From Actinomycetes bacterium (GTDB lineage Bacteria; Actinomycetota; Acidimicrobiia; Acidimicrobiales; Acidimicrobiaceae), in contig JAKCDL010000001.1 in the NCBI GenBank assembly GCA_021841935.1, positions 71,679-135,678 on the forward strand: a stretch of 64,000 bases of DNA, given 5' to 3'. Below the pieces are notes generated by a model. It was given only the letters and a program-made list of their open reading frames with translations. It did not search any database and was not told the DNA's origin. This document shows positions 9,400 to 20,109 of the stretch, piece by piece (position 1 is the first letter of the stretch; the number at the start of each line of letters is the position of its first letter). The position numbers and the translations under genes were made by a program.

Positions 9400-9527
9400 T
9401 GCAAATAATGCCTTCATAAAAAATTCAGAAGTAGCCCAAGTCGTAACTATAAAGTAAACGCGAGGTAAACAAAACCGTCTTACCGGAATTAGAATCGTCC
9501 TTTCAATTCAAGTCAGTAGGACGAAGT

Positions 9528-10151
9528 ATGGATACCTCAATATTTCGCGACATCAATTCCTTAGCAGTGACTATTTCGTGGGCTAATCCTATTTTTCACT
9601 TTTTAGCCGTCTACGCGGTATTTATTCTTGGCCCTCTAACATTGGCGACGTGGTGGTTTGCAAGAGGGGCCTCCAACCCGATCCCGGCCGTTGCCGCTTC
9701 ACTTTGGACCGCAGCTGGAACCTTAATAACAGTTGGGCTAAATCAATTCATCGCACACGCAGTCGCCCGACCGCGACCCTACTACACGCTCTCACAGGTG
9801 AACCTCTTAGTTCCGAAGGCGCATGACTTCTCATTTCCTTCAGATCACGCTACAACCTCTGGTGCGGTTTTAGCTGGACTTATCGTCGTCGCCGCACTTG
9901 GAACAACGGCGAACAAGAAGATCGCATGGATAGCTGCTGCCTTAGCAATTGCAATCGCCTTTTCAAGGGTATACGTAGGCGCACATTACCCTGGAGACGT
10001 TATATCTGGCCTCATAGTTGGTGCCGCTATCGTAACTTTGGGATGGATTACTTTGCATAAACCTCTTGAGGTCGTTGTAACGAAGCTTTCGGAGAGTCGC
10101 TTACTTTCAAATCTCATTATTACTAGGGAAAACGAGTCCTCGCGGGGATAA
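9528..10151 (+). CDS. PAP2-family membrane phosphatase
   Basis: The 207-residue protein has about six spans and all three phosphatase motifs: ARPRPYY (KxxxxxxRP type), FPSDHATTSG (PSGH type) and SRVYVGAHYPGDVISG (SRxxxxxHxxxD). It probably dephosphorylates undecaprenyl diphosphate or a phosphatidate at the outer membrane face. The AGGACGAAGT site fits the ATG at 9528. Confidence 0.88.
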   Translation: MDTSIFRDINSLAVTISWANPIFHFLAVYAVFILGPLTLATWWFARGASNPIPAVAASLWTAAGTLITVGLNQFIAHAVARPRPYYTLSQVNLLVPKAHDFSFPSDHATTSGAVLAGLIVVAALGTTANKKIAWIAAALAIAIAFSRVYVGAHYPGDVISGLIVGAAIVTLGWITLHKPLEVVVTKLSESRLLSNLIITRENESSRG

Positions 10152-10194
10152 CGACAGCCAAGGTAACTTTTAATAGGTATCCCTTGAGTCCTAG

Positions 10195-11388
10195 CTATGC
10201 AGATGTGACTTCGAGGCCAGAGCCCATCTGCTTCTCTTCGCGCAAGACCTTGGAGAAGATAATCGCGATTACGCAAAGGATTGCCGGGACGAAGAAGGTG
10301 AACTGTAGGGGCGTTACCTTCGTCAATTGGCCAATCACCATAGGTCCCGCTAACATCCCCACATATCCCACTCCGCCAACGAGTGACACATTCGCCGCAG
10401 CGTTTCTTGGGTCATAGTGGCCAGCAGCAGAATATACCTGAGGAACGCTACCCGACAGACCAGCACCAAATATCGCCCAACCTACGATGGCAGATATTGA
10501 GTTTGGCGCAAAGATCACAACGGTGATTCCAATCAAGGCAATCATTGCTCCAAAACGAACCACCACATACGACGAAAAACGGTGAGATACACTATCCGCG
10601 CTTGCCCTGCCGACCGTCATCATCCCGGCGAAAGCTCCGTACCCAAACGGGACAAGGTAAGAGGGTGCGTGACGAACGCTTTGCATGTAGAGCGAGCTCC
10701 AATCGTTAGCAATGCCCTCACTGACCATTACCGCCATCGCTACAACCGCGAAGATCCAGATCTTGCGTGGCATATGAAGCCACGAGCTCTTCTTTATCAC
10801 TTCATTCGTTTCGCCATGGTCGCGATAGCGGCGAAGTACTCCAGGAACAGCAAGAACGCTTCCAATAGAACATACGGCAACTGCTATGTCAACTATGGTA
10901 TTTGGAGAAACTCCAGCCCTATCAAGCTGTGCTGAGTAGATCGCAGCTGAGAATCCTCCCACCGAAAATACCGCGTGGAACATGGACATAATTGGCTTAG
11001 CATACTCTCGCTCTACGTGAATTGCGTGAGTGTTCATTGAGATGTCGAGGGCGCCTGCGGTAACGCCTAATCCGATAAGGGCCAGCCCCAACTCCCACCA
11101 GTTAGTAGCACGAAGGGGAAAGAAGAGCGAGATTGAACAGAGAAGAGAACTCACAGGAACCAAAAGTCGAGGGGTCAATCGATCAGCAAAGCGTCCAACC
11201 ACGGTCATCCCGCCGAGGGCGCCAATTCCCAATGAGAGCAAGAGCCAACCAAGAGTTGCGTGCGAAACGTGCGTTCGCTCCGCCGCTGTTGGGATTTGCA
11301 CAACCCAGACTCCAACGATAAAACCGTTCAGGTAGAAGAAGATGAATGTAACTAGGCGCGCTAAACGTACCTTACGAATTTGATCCAT
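10195..11388 (-). CDS. MFS transporter (YbjJ/FucP-like)
   Basis: The protein has about 397 residues and 12 spans. The frame continues to a TTG at 11463, but the extra 25 residues are not transporter-like, and the ATG at 11388 places MDQIRKVRLARLVTFIFFY at the first span, as in relatives. Loop 2-3 carries GMTVVGRFADRLTPR, the MFS signature. Two homologous six-span halves are visible. The substrate (sugar or drug) is unknown. It converges with the PAP2 gene. Confidence 0.85.
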   Translation of the reverse strand: MDQIRKVRLARLVTFIFFYLNGFIVGVWVVQIPTAAERTHVSHATLGWLLLSLGIGALGGMTVVGRFADRLTPRLLVPVSSLLCSISLFFPLRATNWWELGLALIGLGVTAGALDISMNTHAIHVEREYAKPIMSMFHAVFSVGGFSAAIYSAQLDRAGVSPNTIVDIAVAVCSIGSVLAVPGVLRRYRDHGETNEVIKKSSWLHMPRKIWIFAVVAMAVMVSEGIANDWSSLYMQSVRHAPSYLVPFGYGAFAGMMTVGRASADSVSHRFSSYVVVRFGAMIALIGITVVIFAPNSISAIVGWAIFGAGLSGSVPQVYSAAGHYDPRNAAANVSLVGGVGYVGMLAGPMVIGQLTKVTPLQFTFFVPAILCVIAIIFSKVLREEKQMGSGLEVTSA

Positions 11389-13746
11389 TGACTTAAACGC
11401 TAGTCGCAAGAGACTAGGGGGCCGAAGCGCGAGGCACCTCGCTAATGAGTTGCAACTACTCAAACATGTTTTGCACGAGTCACCCTAAATAGCAATTACA
11501 CACTGACTGTCTTGCAGCGGTCGCAAAGAGGTGAATTGGCTGAAACTCAATTTACATAGCACCGTGACATCATCCAAAACACCCAAATCAGCTACTCCAA
11601 CTCCTGAAAACTAAGTCGTCAATTCCTTTCCTCTGATATTTGCTTTGTCCATAGCTCGTAAGGCCAGAGGAAAAGTTTTACCTCATCCACACCACACCCA
11701 TTAGAACAACATCGATGGTGCGACAGAGCTACCTAGCCCAAGACAAACCTCCTTAGTGCTATTGGCCCATGACTTCACGATTGCAGGCAATGGCGTGCTC
11801 GAAAGATCTACTTGAACGAAAGAGATGCTTTGGGTTGAAAGCTATCCGTCTTGTCAAGACTTTACGCCCCTGCGCTCACGTTAGGGACATACCACAAGAG
11901 CCCACCGGTGATCACGCCCTGGTTAGATGGTACTACCGTATAGCTGGGTCATGGCACAACTATCAACTCGACCTTCTATAGAGCTGAGCCACCTAAGAAA
12001 CTCATCCAATATTAACCTTCGGAAAATCCGACGAACCTTTTGTTGGAGCGACGGACTAACACTCCGCTAAATCACGTGAACGAAGCACAACATCAATTGG
12101 AATCGCCACCTTCTACTAATGGATCACCTTCAATGCAAGATAGCGCCGACTCACCTTTCAACCAATTGGATGGTGACTTTCACGAACTACAAGTTGCGAA
12201 GGGAAAACGCTGTCGGGCAAATCTCCAAGGCTAACGAATAGAGCACCCTCAGTTCTAAAAATTACAAGTAACAGAATTAGACCTATCCCAAAATATAAAT
12301 AAATATCACCTTTGAGATAATTGAAATGGCAAAAGGCATGAAATATTCGCCTCCATCCCTTTATTGCGACGAATCACACATAATCAATAATCGATTCAAG
12401 CAAGCGAAAGGACTGGTCAATGTAAAAATACTGTAGAGCGCTCGACGAAGACGCCACCGGCGCTCATCAGCCTTGATGCCAAGCACCGCTACAGCTGCTC
12501 TTTTTGAAACCCTAAAATCTCTGAGGGGAGAGGTATTTCTTTATTCACTTTCAACGAAACAGTTTGCCAAGAATTCGGCAATGGCCACGAATTAGATCAG
12601 ATCTCGAACTTAAATGCGACCAAGGCATGGAAGCGTCAGAAACAGCAATGGTCCTGATCACCAACCGAATTCCTTGGAGGGGAGGAGAGTGGCCACTTCT
12701 CAACTCCATGGCGGAAGGGAAGTTATCAGGACCACTTGAGGTTTGGCATAATCGCCCTATCGAAAAACTCGACCTCATTGAAAACAACGTGGGCTTATTA
12801 ATTGAATCGTAAAGATGCTCATTATTCCTGGAAGAAGTTCTCTTCTACTCGTAAGCCTCTGCCTTGATTCTCCTGCTGAATGGGGTCACCATTGCGACTA
12901 TCTTGACGCAAATTACCGTCAAGTGGTCCTGCAAGTTTCCAACGTCCTACTAAATAACATTTTTAGCCTACTAGGCCGTAGGACCGTGGATCCTCCCTGC
13001 ATCAGCTGTTCAGTTTTCAACTGAGCCTTGATTCAGGATTTGCATCTGATAATACCGCAAATTATTACGATATAAATTCTCTCACCGTTGGTCGTAACTG
13101 GGGATTTTCTGCGCCTATATTTAATATTGGTACGCCGTAATATAATTGATTTAATTCTAAGAAAAAATAATCTCAGACTCGGCCTAAATATCGAGCTTAG
13201 GCACTCTGAATCAAAAATTAAATTGATCTACATTGTGACAATAGATCGATTCATAGGTGAAATAAATCACACGAGATAATGGATAGTAGATTCGAGTCAA
13301 AACATTAAATTCGCACAAAATCATCGTTAACTTTTTCTCCAGCGTAATCAATAAAATATCAACCGCCTTGGCTTAGGCGGTTTTATATTCAAGGCTTATT
13401 CGATATATTTCCAAAACAAAAGCTTATGAGTAGAGCATCTTCAGAGTAAACGATCTATATCTCCACTCGATCGATCGCGGAATTGCTCAGGCCAGAGTGC
13501 ATTGGCGGTGATGATTCGCACAAATCTGTGATGAGTCAAACACACTTCCAAGGTTGACCCCGACAAATTCAATTCGATATCGACGACTGTCACGAGGGGA
13601 AGCCCTAGCAATATCAACCCGTAGGAACCTTTGCTACGCCAACGCAATTTGGATATTGTTGATCCGTTGCCAACCACAAAGACAACAAAGAAAAGGGCAG
13701 AAGCGAAAAGCTCCTGTCGCTACAAAATAAGGGGGTAAATTTCAGA
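11389..13746. other. Long gene-poor region (about 2.3 kb)
   Basis: Only short ORFs of 60-100 codons occur, on both strands, with no recognisable domains, no consistent ribosome binding sites and no family resemblance. The stretch from about 13,020 to 13,360 is AT-rich and ends in an intrinsic terminator at 13361-13384, so something upstream of it may be transcribed. The remainder resembles decayed accessory DNA. Confidence 0.5.
13361..13384 (+). terminator. Intrinsic terminator in an otherwise gene-less stretch
   Basis: An eight-pair stem (AACCGCCT / AGGCGGTT) with a six-base loop is followed by TTTT. It has no recognised gene immediately upstream. The nearest ORF is a doubtful 63-codon one at 13088-13279, so it may end a small transcript. 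Confidence 0.6.
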
Positions 13747-14541
13747 TTGGTAATAGAGCCAAAACCGAGCTGGGTCCAGATACCATCCATAACCGCCGCC
13801 GAAATGGCGGAGGTCGACAGGGTAATGGTTGAAGATCTAGGTATTTCGTTATTGCAGATGATGGAAAACGCTGGTAGATCGCTAGCGCAATTAGCAATTG
13901 AAGTCTTCAATCCTCAGAAGGTCTTGATTCTGTCTGGAACCGGAGGCAATGGCGGAGGTGGGCTTGTCGCAGCGAGGCACCTGGCTAATCGCGGAGTAGG
14001 TGTCGAGGTGGTCTTGACAAATCCAGATGCTTTGGCTCCCGTTTCACGCCATCAGTTCGAGATCCTTTCAAAGATGAATGTAGCTATTTCCGATGTTCCA
14101 AACCCCTCAGATTTGATAATCGACGCAGTGATTGGATACAGCCTCAAGGGCGATCCATCAGGGAGAGCTGAACACCTCATTGACTGGGCTAACTCTTCGT
14201 ATTTACCGATCCTGTCTCTAGACAATCCAAGTGGCCTTGACGTTTCGAGTGGAGTCGAATCGAGGTCTACCATTAAGGCAACAGCGACAATGACCCTCGC
14301 CCTTCCAAAGAGTGGACTTGTGAACTCTAAATTTACTGGAACTCTGTTCTTAGCAGACATCTCAGTACCAAGAAAGGCATACGAGGCGCTTGGAATTCTA
14401 GCCCCATCGATATTTGCCAAAAACCAGATAGTGGAGTTAGCGACCAGCGGAGGCAACTTTTATATAACGCAATCCGCTAGAAAAAAGAACTCCCTTCCGA
14501 TCCCGACTGGCCAATCCAAAATACTCCCCTCTGACAATTAA
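13747..14541 (+). CDS. nnrE: NAD(P)H-hydrate epimerase (YjeF N-terminal domain)
   Basis: The 264-residue product corresponds to the YjeF_N domain, which epimerises R/S-NAD(P)HX so that the dehydratase can repair it. Visible marks are ITAAEMAEVDRVMVEDLGI, the nucleotide-binding LILSGTGGNGGGGLVAARHL, DLIIDAVIGYSLKG and SLDNPSGLDVSSG. The carbohydrate-kinase-like dehydratase (NnrD) half is absent and no nnrD is nearby. TTG at 13747 fits an AAGGGGG site eleven bases upstream; an internal ATG lies at 13804. Confidence 0.85.
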   Translation: MVIEPKPSWVQIPSITAAEMAEVDRVMVEDLGISLLQMMENAGRSLAQLAIEVFNPQKVLILSGTGGNGGGGLVAARHLANRGVGVEVVLTNPDALAPVSRHQFEILSKMNVAISDVPNPSDLIIDAVIGYSLKGDPSGRAEHLIDWANSSYLPILSLDNPSGLDVSSGVESRSTIKATATMTLALPKSGLVNSKFTGTLFLADISVPRKAYEALGILAPSIFAKNQIVELATSGGNFYITQSARKKNSLPIPTGQSKILPSDN

Positions 14542-15115
14542 TTTTGAGCTATCGCTCTTCTGAAGCCGCGATTCCGAAGGACAAAATTCGGCTTGCTTTC
14601 CAAGATTTTCAATTTCCATGCTTTCAGAACAAATAAACCAAAAGCTCCCATGCGCATATTCAAATGAGTTAAGCGCTTCGGCCTCCACGCAACCGTACTC
14701 AAAAAATGGCTGCCCTCCAGCCCCGCATCATCACCTTAAGCAATGCGCACTCAGCCACAGTCAGTGGAGAGGAGATTATCCGGGGTCTCTAGACGCTTTA
14801 CTTGACATCAAAACGCTCCTATGCACCTTCACTACTAGTCAATCTGATCCAAGCTACTCAACCATGACCACATGAAAGTAGGGCTTTGGTTGTTACCAGA
14901 GATCGCCTCGAATCAAAAATCGATTACGTCATTGTCGCATCTTCATGATTAGGATGATTTCGTGCTACCTACCTAGCTTCCAAATTGCTGATCATCGATC
15001 CAAATACCAACTCCCGATGAGTCCCCCTCTCCAGGGTCGGACATACGTCTCTGAAAGTGCACTAACTCTCGAGTTAAGCTACCGAGACAACGACTCCTCA
15101 ACCATCTTCAGACTT
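14542..15115. other. Gene-less stretch
   Basis: No coding region is supported. The frame of the following MFS gene is open back to 14945, but the added sequence has no transporter character. Confidence 0.4.
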
Positions 15116-16396
15116 ATGAACACCCCAAAACCTACGGTAGACACGAAAGACCGATTTATTTTGACTAGCTCCAACTTTCCATCCTTGATAATCGAAAAGT
15201 TGTTTCCAAAGCGCCTCGGGAGCGGGTTCCGTTTACTGATTGCTTCATCCTGGTCTGCTTACTTGGGCGATGGTTTTGCACTTGCAGCCCTTCCTCTTCT
15301 CATCGCTTCACGGACCCACAACCCATCCCTAGTAGCACTCGCTGCCCTATTGCAACGGTTGCCGTGGCTACTCTTTGGCCTAGCAAGCGGTGTCGTTGCA
15401 GATCGATTCAACCGGATAAAGCTTGTGGTGCTAGTCGAAGCGGTGAGGGCAGGCCTTCTCATCGCCCTAGCGATAACCATCTTCCTTGGTTGGGCCAACA
15501 TTACCCTTCTTCTTGTAGCCGCATTTGCCATCGGAATTAGCGAAGTATTCAGCGAGACAGCTACGGACACTATCGCGCCAACGCTAATCCGAAGCGAGGA
15601 CCTTTCACTTGCAACTTCACGACGCTACACCGGGGTAGTAACCCTCAATCAGCTAGCCGGACCACCAATTGGATCATTCTTGTACGCAGCTGGCGCCTCA
15701 CTACCCTTCATCGGTCAAGCTTTGCTCGTTGGCACTGGCGCCCTCACTATTTCCCGGGTTAAGTTACCGCCGCACCCAAGGTCAGACAAGAAGAGCCATC
15801 TCGGACGAGAAGTAATAGATGGGTGGCGATGGATAATCCACCACGGTCCTGTCAGAACTCTATTCGTAACGATATTCATCTTCAACATAACCTTTGGCGC
15901 AGCATGGGCTGTATTAGTCCTTTTCGCAGAGGAACGCCTCGGTTTGGGATCATTCGGCTTTGGTGTCCTCACAGCAGCGAGTGCGGTCGGGGGTGTAATT
16001 GGAACTAGCTTCTACGGCTGGCTAACAAAAAAGGTAGCCTTATCAAATATTCTCCGTGTCGGTTTGATTATTGAGGCTCTCACACATCTGTCTTTCGCAA
16101 TTACTAGGAACGCAATTTTTGCAACCATTGTTATGACCATCTTCGGAGCCCACGCCTTCATATGGGGAACCGCCGCAGTAACTGTCAGGCAACGATCTGT
16201 TCCGACCGAGCTCCAAGGTCGAGTCGGAAGCGTGTATTCAATTGGGATGTATGGCGGTCTAGTCATTGGATCTGCCCTTGGTGGAGTAATTGGAAGTCGA
16301 TTTGGCGTTACTGCACCTTTCTGGTTTGCCTTTTATGGATCGATTATCTTCATAGTTTTCATATGGAAACAACTTCACCACTTGGCAGATGTCTAA
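15116..16396 (+). CDS. MFS transporter, MFS_3/EntS-like
   Basis: The protein is about 426 residues from the ATG at 15116 and has 12 spans. The frame extends upstream to 14945, but those residues are polar and unlike the family, so the later start is preferred even though no strong ribosome binding site is visible. The family loop GVVADRFNRIKLVVLVEAVRA between spans 2 and 3 and SVPTELQGRVGSVYSIGMYGG near the end are typical of the enterobactin-exporter-like branch. It is probably a drug or siderophore exporter. Confidence 0.82.
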   Translation: MNTPKPTVDTKDRFILTSSNFPSLIIEKLFPKRLGSGFRLLIASSWSAYLGDGFALAALPLLIASRTHNPSLVALAALLQRLPWLLFGLASGVVADRFNRIKLVVLVEAVRAGLLIALAITIFLGWANITLLLVAAFAIGISEVFSETATDTIAPTLIRSEDLSLATSRRYTGVVTLNQLAGPPIGSFLYAAGASLPFIGQALLVGTGALTISRVKLPPHPRSDKKSHLGREVIDGWRWIIHHGPVRTLFVTIFIFNITFGAAWAVLVLFAEERLGLGSFGFGVLTAASAVGGVIGTSFYGWLTKKVALSNILRVGLIIEALTHLSFAITRNAIFATIVMTIFGAHAFIWGTAAVTVRQRSVPTELQGRVGSVYSIGMYGGLVIGSALGGVIGSRFGVTAPFWFAFYGSIIFIVFIWKQLHHLADV

Positions 16397-17313
16397 CAAA
16401 GAAGGGTTCCAAACGAGTGAGCAGATAAAGAAACGCATCGACGAGGAACGACAATTTCCTAGTTATCTCGTTGAAGTTATTGAACCCTTTAGCCCCTGGA
16501 GGTCTTTCCGTCACAGGTCGCCAAGCAAGATGCACCGATTTAGCCACCTCTCGACGCTGGGAAGTTGATTCAAGAGCGCTACTTCGGGCGAAGGATATCA
16601 ATTAATCCGCTGGTCACGTGGTGGTAGTTGCCTTTGCGCTAATTAGATTATCTGCCATTATCGATGTAGAGCTACCCAAACGATCTCTACTGCTCAAACC
16701 TAGGCCAATCACTTGCTCCCGAATAAAGCTACAGCCGCACCGAAATCAAAGATTTTGAAAAGATATCCAACACCTAACTCAGCCTCGTCTGATCTTCGAC
16801 TATTTGTAAAATCGGGAACGGTCAATGTGAGATGGATTGCAAAAAGTAGTTGAATCGACCCGTGCCCCTTCTCGATATTGGCATTTGCCATCAATGCGTG
16901 CGGATTCGAGTCTCCATTTGGATTAGCACAGAAGTTAGACGCCTACGATGCATCGGGTATCTTCGCTTAACAACTATTCGCGCTACCTAACCCCAATGTA
17001 AATATGAACTGAAAAAATCCAACGACTAAGCGGCGGAAAAAGTATTTGAGTAAAGTTGGCGTGAAATAAACTCCAATTTTGAACGGCTATGAAGTTGGAG
17101 TTGCCCCCGTTCGTCAACCGAAGAAGCTAGGGTCAACAATGTTGATCTCAATTTCCACAAAATACGAATATCTAACGACCTTCGCCAAACGCCTATACTA
17201 CGAAAAATGCCCGCTGAGAAGGTAGCATCTTAAACGAGACGATATATCTTTCCACTTCAAGACCCACGGCAACTATCGGGCTTTTCTAATGGATATGAAA
17301 GGTTGAGCAAAAA
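16397..17313. other. Gene-less stretch (about 0.9 kb)
   Basis: Short ORFs occur but none has coding character or a ribosome binding site. It contains the promoter of the methyltransferase gene at 17314. Nothing else is seen. Confidence 0.4.
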
Positions 17314-18141
17314 GTGCCAGATAAATTTGAAGATCCAGAGGAGGAGAACCGCAAGTACTGGGAGAGTGTGGTTGAGACTCACTTCGCCTCCAACTTCTAC
17401 GAGGTAGATGCTTGGATTAACGGGGGCATGAAGGCGAGACCATGGGAGGCAGACGTCATAGGTCGCCTTGACAACAAAGACGCTGTTCACCTCCAGTGCC
17501 ACTTTGGAAAAGACACACTCTCGCTCCTTTCCCTGGGAGCAGCTTCGGTTACCGGAATCGATTACTCCGAAAGTGCTATCCAAAAGGCAAGGGAGTTAGC
17601 CGTTATCACTGAATTGAGTGATAGGTCCGCCTTTGAATTGTGCGCGGTCAAAGACGTACCCAACCTTATGACTCCAAAGAGATTTGACTTTGCGTATGTA
17701 AGTCTTGGTGCGATTTGCTGGATTCCAGCGATTTCCACGTGGGCCAAGGCAATCGACTATCTGCTAAAAGATACCGCAACCCTTTTTGTTCACGAAGTCC
17801 ACCCTTTAGCGCAAATCTTGAACCGAGGGAACGGAGGATGGTCATTAGATGGCGAGTACTTCGAATCAGAGGTTGCGATGATCGATGAATCTGACGGGAG
17901 CTATACCGAAAACTCCGAAAACCTAAGGGGCTATCGAACACATATATGGAACCATTCGATTGGAGAAGTCGTGACCTCTCTTTCGAATTTTGGATTTAGC
18001 ATAAGTCGACTCGACGAGCATTCATGGACATCATTTCAACAGTTTCCAGAGATGATCAAAACCGGAACGGAACGATACGTTCTTCCTAGCGATTGGTTAC
18101 AACTGCCATTGAGCTTCACAATCCTTGCTTCACGCGGGTAG
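17314..18141 (+). CDS. Class I SAM-dependent methyltransferase
   Basis: The 275-residue protein begins ENRKYWESVVETHFASNFY, and its SAM-binding motif is the variant VHLQCHFGKDTLSLLSLGA followed by VTGIDYSESAIQKARELA, seen in a widespread uncharacterised actinobacterial group. The post-motif region FDFAYVSLGAICWIPAIS fits. The GTG start is preceded by GAAAGGTTGAG. Substrate is unknown; no neighbouring pathway suggests one. Confidence 0.8.
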   Translation: MPDKFEDPEEENRKYWESVVETHFASNFYEVDAWINGGMKARPWEADVIGRLDNKDAVHLQCHFGKDTLSLLSLGAASVTGIDYSESAIQKARELAVITELSDRSAFELCAVKDVPNLMTPKRFDFAYVSLGAICWIPAISTWAKAIDYLLKDTATLFVHEVHPLAQILNRGNGGWSLDGEYFESEVAMIDESDGSYTENSENLRGYRTHIWNHSIGEVVTSLSNFGFSISRLDEHSWTSFQQFPEMIKTGTERYVLPSDWLQLPLSFTILASRG

Positions 18142-18476
18142 GAATAAAGGTGAAACGATGTCTAAATTAATGTATCGAGTCGATTGACTCATAACGTAGA
18201 AGTCCGATCGCATTTTCATTCAAACATGCAGAGGAAGGTAGGGCAACTTTTACTAATCAACTGAACCCTAATCACTACAGTATTTTCCCTTGTTTACAGA
18301 GTCTTTAGCGGTTTCGTCGATCTTAGATACTCCAATTAAGAATCTTCGGATCTAGGATTATGCTTCTCAAAGTGCAGATTTCCAAAGCATTCAATCGCCT
18401 CGAATTAATTAAGATTCACTTCAACCTTCTTGAGATGCCAAATGATCGTGACCTGAGAGCCATTGCCGAAAAGAGC
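18142..18476. other. Gene-less convergent stretch
   Basis: This lies between the convergent methyltransferase and hydrolase genes. No ORF or clear terminator is seen. Confidence 0.35.
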
Positions 18477-19520
18477 CTAAGACTTTCTCAACTTTAAGAT
18501 TTGACTCGAAGGCAAAATTTCCTCCCGTGACTCATCGAGAAGCTGGGCACCATAGATATCTGCACCTAATAAACCAGGTGAAGAATCCGATGCCTGATCT
18601 TCAGAATGAAGGAAAGCATCGACCACCGAAGCAGGTTGATCCACTTGAAGATAGTGATTGGCGCCAGGAACTACGTAAAAGCGATTCCTTCCCGGCTTGA
18701 GCATCAGGTAATCGTTCCAAACTTTCATTGCAACCCTTGGGGGAGATACCCTATCCAACAGACCCCAAATCAAAGTCGTTGGAACGTCGGTAGAAGCCAA
18801 TCGCCTAAGCCACTCCACCTCATTTTCACTACGTTCAACCAAATATTGAATTGTCTCGTGAAGGACTGCAGTCCCGTCGTTGTTGGCAAAGGTCTCCGTA
18901 AGTGCCACAACGTCTGGATGATCTGCCGTACGTGGCGGGGAAAATGTAGTCTCGCCCATCCCCTTTGCAAGCATCTCAGGTGTAAGGACCTCCAAAACCG
19001 ATGCGGCAGTTTCGGGATTCAGTATCATTCGCTGAAACTCGGTGAGATTAGAGAGGGGAAGGAAAATATTTCCGTTTGTTAGAACCAAGTGTTCTACCTT
19101 TTGACCCTCGGCTGCCCCTAGTTGCCGATGGGTTCCGAGAACGTAATTCAATGCAACACTTGATCCGCGATCGTGTGCGATGATTCTAAGAGTATCAGCG
19201 CCAACTATCTCGTTGACGTAAAAGTCAATCAATTCGGCGTCCCTCGCCAGACTGTAGCCCCAGCCACGAGGTTTGTCCGAAAAACCGTAACCAGGAAAGT
19301 CCAATGCGCAAACCCGGAAACGATCCTTCAACAGATTTGCCACTTCAAACCAGTCGATACTGCAAGTCGGGAACCCGTGAATCAATAAAAGTACAGGAGC
19401 ATCCTCCTTGCCCATCTCAACGTGAAAGATCGAAACCTCATTTGCGGTAGCGTCGATTGGCTTCCATTTGAAATAGCTTCCTCGACCACTCCAAACCTTA
19501 GATTTTTCGTTGCGATCCAT
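18477..19520 (-). CDS. Alpha/beta hydrolase, haloalkane dehalogenase/epoxide hydrolase-like
   Basis: The 347-residue protein has the oxyanion-hole LLIHGFPTCSIDWFEVA, the nucleophile elbow IAHDRGSSVALNY with Asp in place of Ser (the dehalogenase and epoxide hydrolase type), a cap domain and the catalytic His in VVPGANHYLQVDQP. An Asp nucleophile suggests cleavage of carbon-halogen or epoxide bonds, though many such proteins have unknown substrates. It stands alone with no pathway neighbours. Confidence 0.82.
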   Translation of the reverse strand: MDRNEKSKVWSGRGSYFKWKPIDATANEVSIFHVEMGKEDAPVLLLIHGFPTCSIDWFEVANLLKDRFRVCALDFPGYGFSDKPRGWGYSLARDAELIDFYVNEIVGADTLRIIAHDRGSSVALNYVLGTHRQLGAAEGQKVEHLVLTNGNIFLPLSNLTEFQRMILNPETAASVLEVLTPEMLAKGMGETTFSPPRTADHPDVVALTETFANNDGTAVLHETIQYLVERSENEVEWLRRLASTDVPTTLIWGLLDRVSPPRVAMKVWNDYLMLKPGRNRFYVVPGANHYLQVDQPASVVDAFLHSEDQASDSSPGLLGADIYGAQLLDESREEILPSSQILKLRKS

Positions 19521-20028
19521 AAAAAATCCTTCAATTAAGTCGAACCTTAGAACATGGTACTGCGCCGCAACTCCTTGTGCGTAAAGATTCCTATCTCGGA
19601 CGTTCCTTGACTTTCAAAACTACCTACAGTTACACCGCTACCAAACGGCCACGTGACATAACATGGTCAAACATCTATCACTGACGTCCGACTCATTGCG
19701 GTACGAATATTTATGCTCAAGTACCAAATAGAAACTGTATAGATCATTTTCTTGAAATTTATCGGAGAAAGACAGCTATTCAAAAAAGACGAAACCTAAT
19801 CGAGGAAGTTGCATTAGAAATCCCACGCTCAAAATATACATGAAGTCCGACTTTAGATCTCTCTTGACTACGTTGTTAATTGCCCTCCGAAAAATCGGTG
19901 TAGCTTTAGAGCCGTGACCTGAATTGAGCCTGGAGCAACAAACCTTGCCACTTTGAACTTCACAATGAAAGGGTCTGGCATTGCTTTCAATCTGTTCCAC
20001 CTGTGGGACCCTTTGGCACTTGGGACAT
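19521..20028. other. Gene-less stretch
   Basis: No supported coding region; it holds the promoter of the minus-strand hydrolase gene and ends at the terminator of the APC permease at 20029-20065. Confidence 0.35.
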
Positions 20029-20065
20029 AAAAATGAGGGACTGCTTGAAGCAGCCCCTCATTTTT
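20029..20065 (-). terminator. Strong bidirectional intrinsic terminator
   Basis: A 17-base stem with one mismatch runs from AAAAATGAGGG to CCCTCATTTTT, with a tiny loop. The T-tract is inside the stem on either strand, so it can act both ways. It lies 44 bases downstream of the APC permease stop. Confidence 0.8.
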
Positions 20066-20109
20066 ACCATTTACAGTAATCTCGATAGGTCTGAGATCTA
20101 AACTCGATA

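Noticed and set aside
12551-12812. Overlapping 78-82 codon ORFs on both strands
   Set aside because: Both are of equal length on opposite strands, without ribosome binding site or homology by eye.
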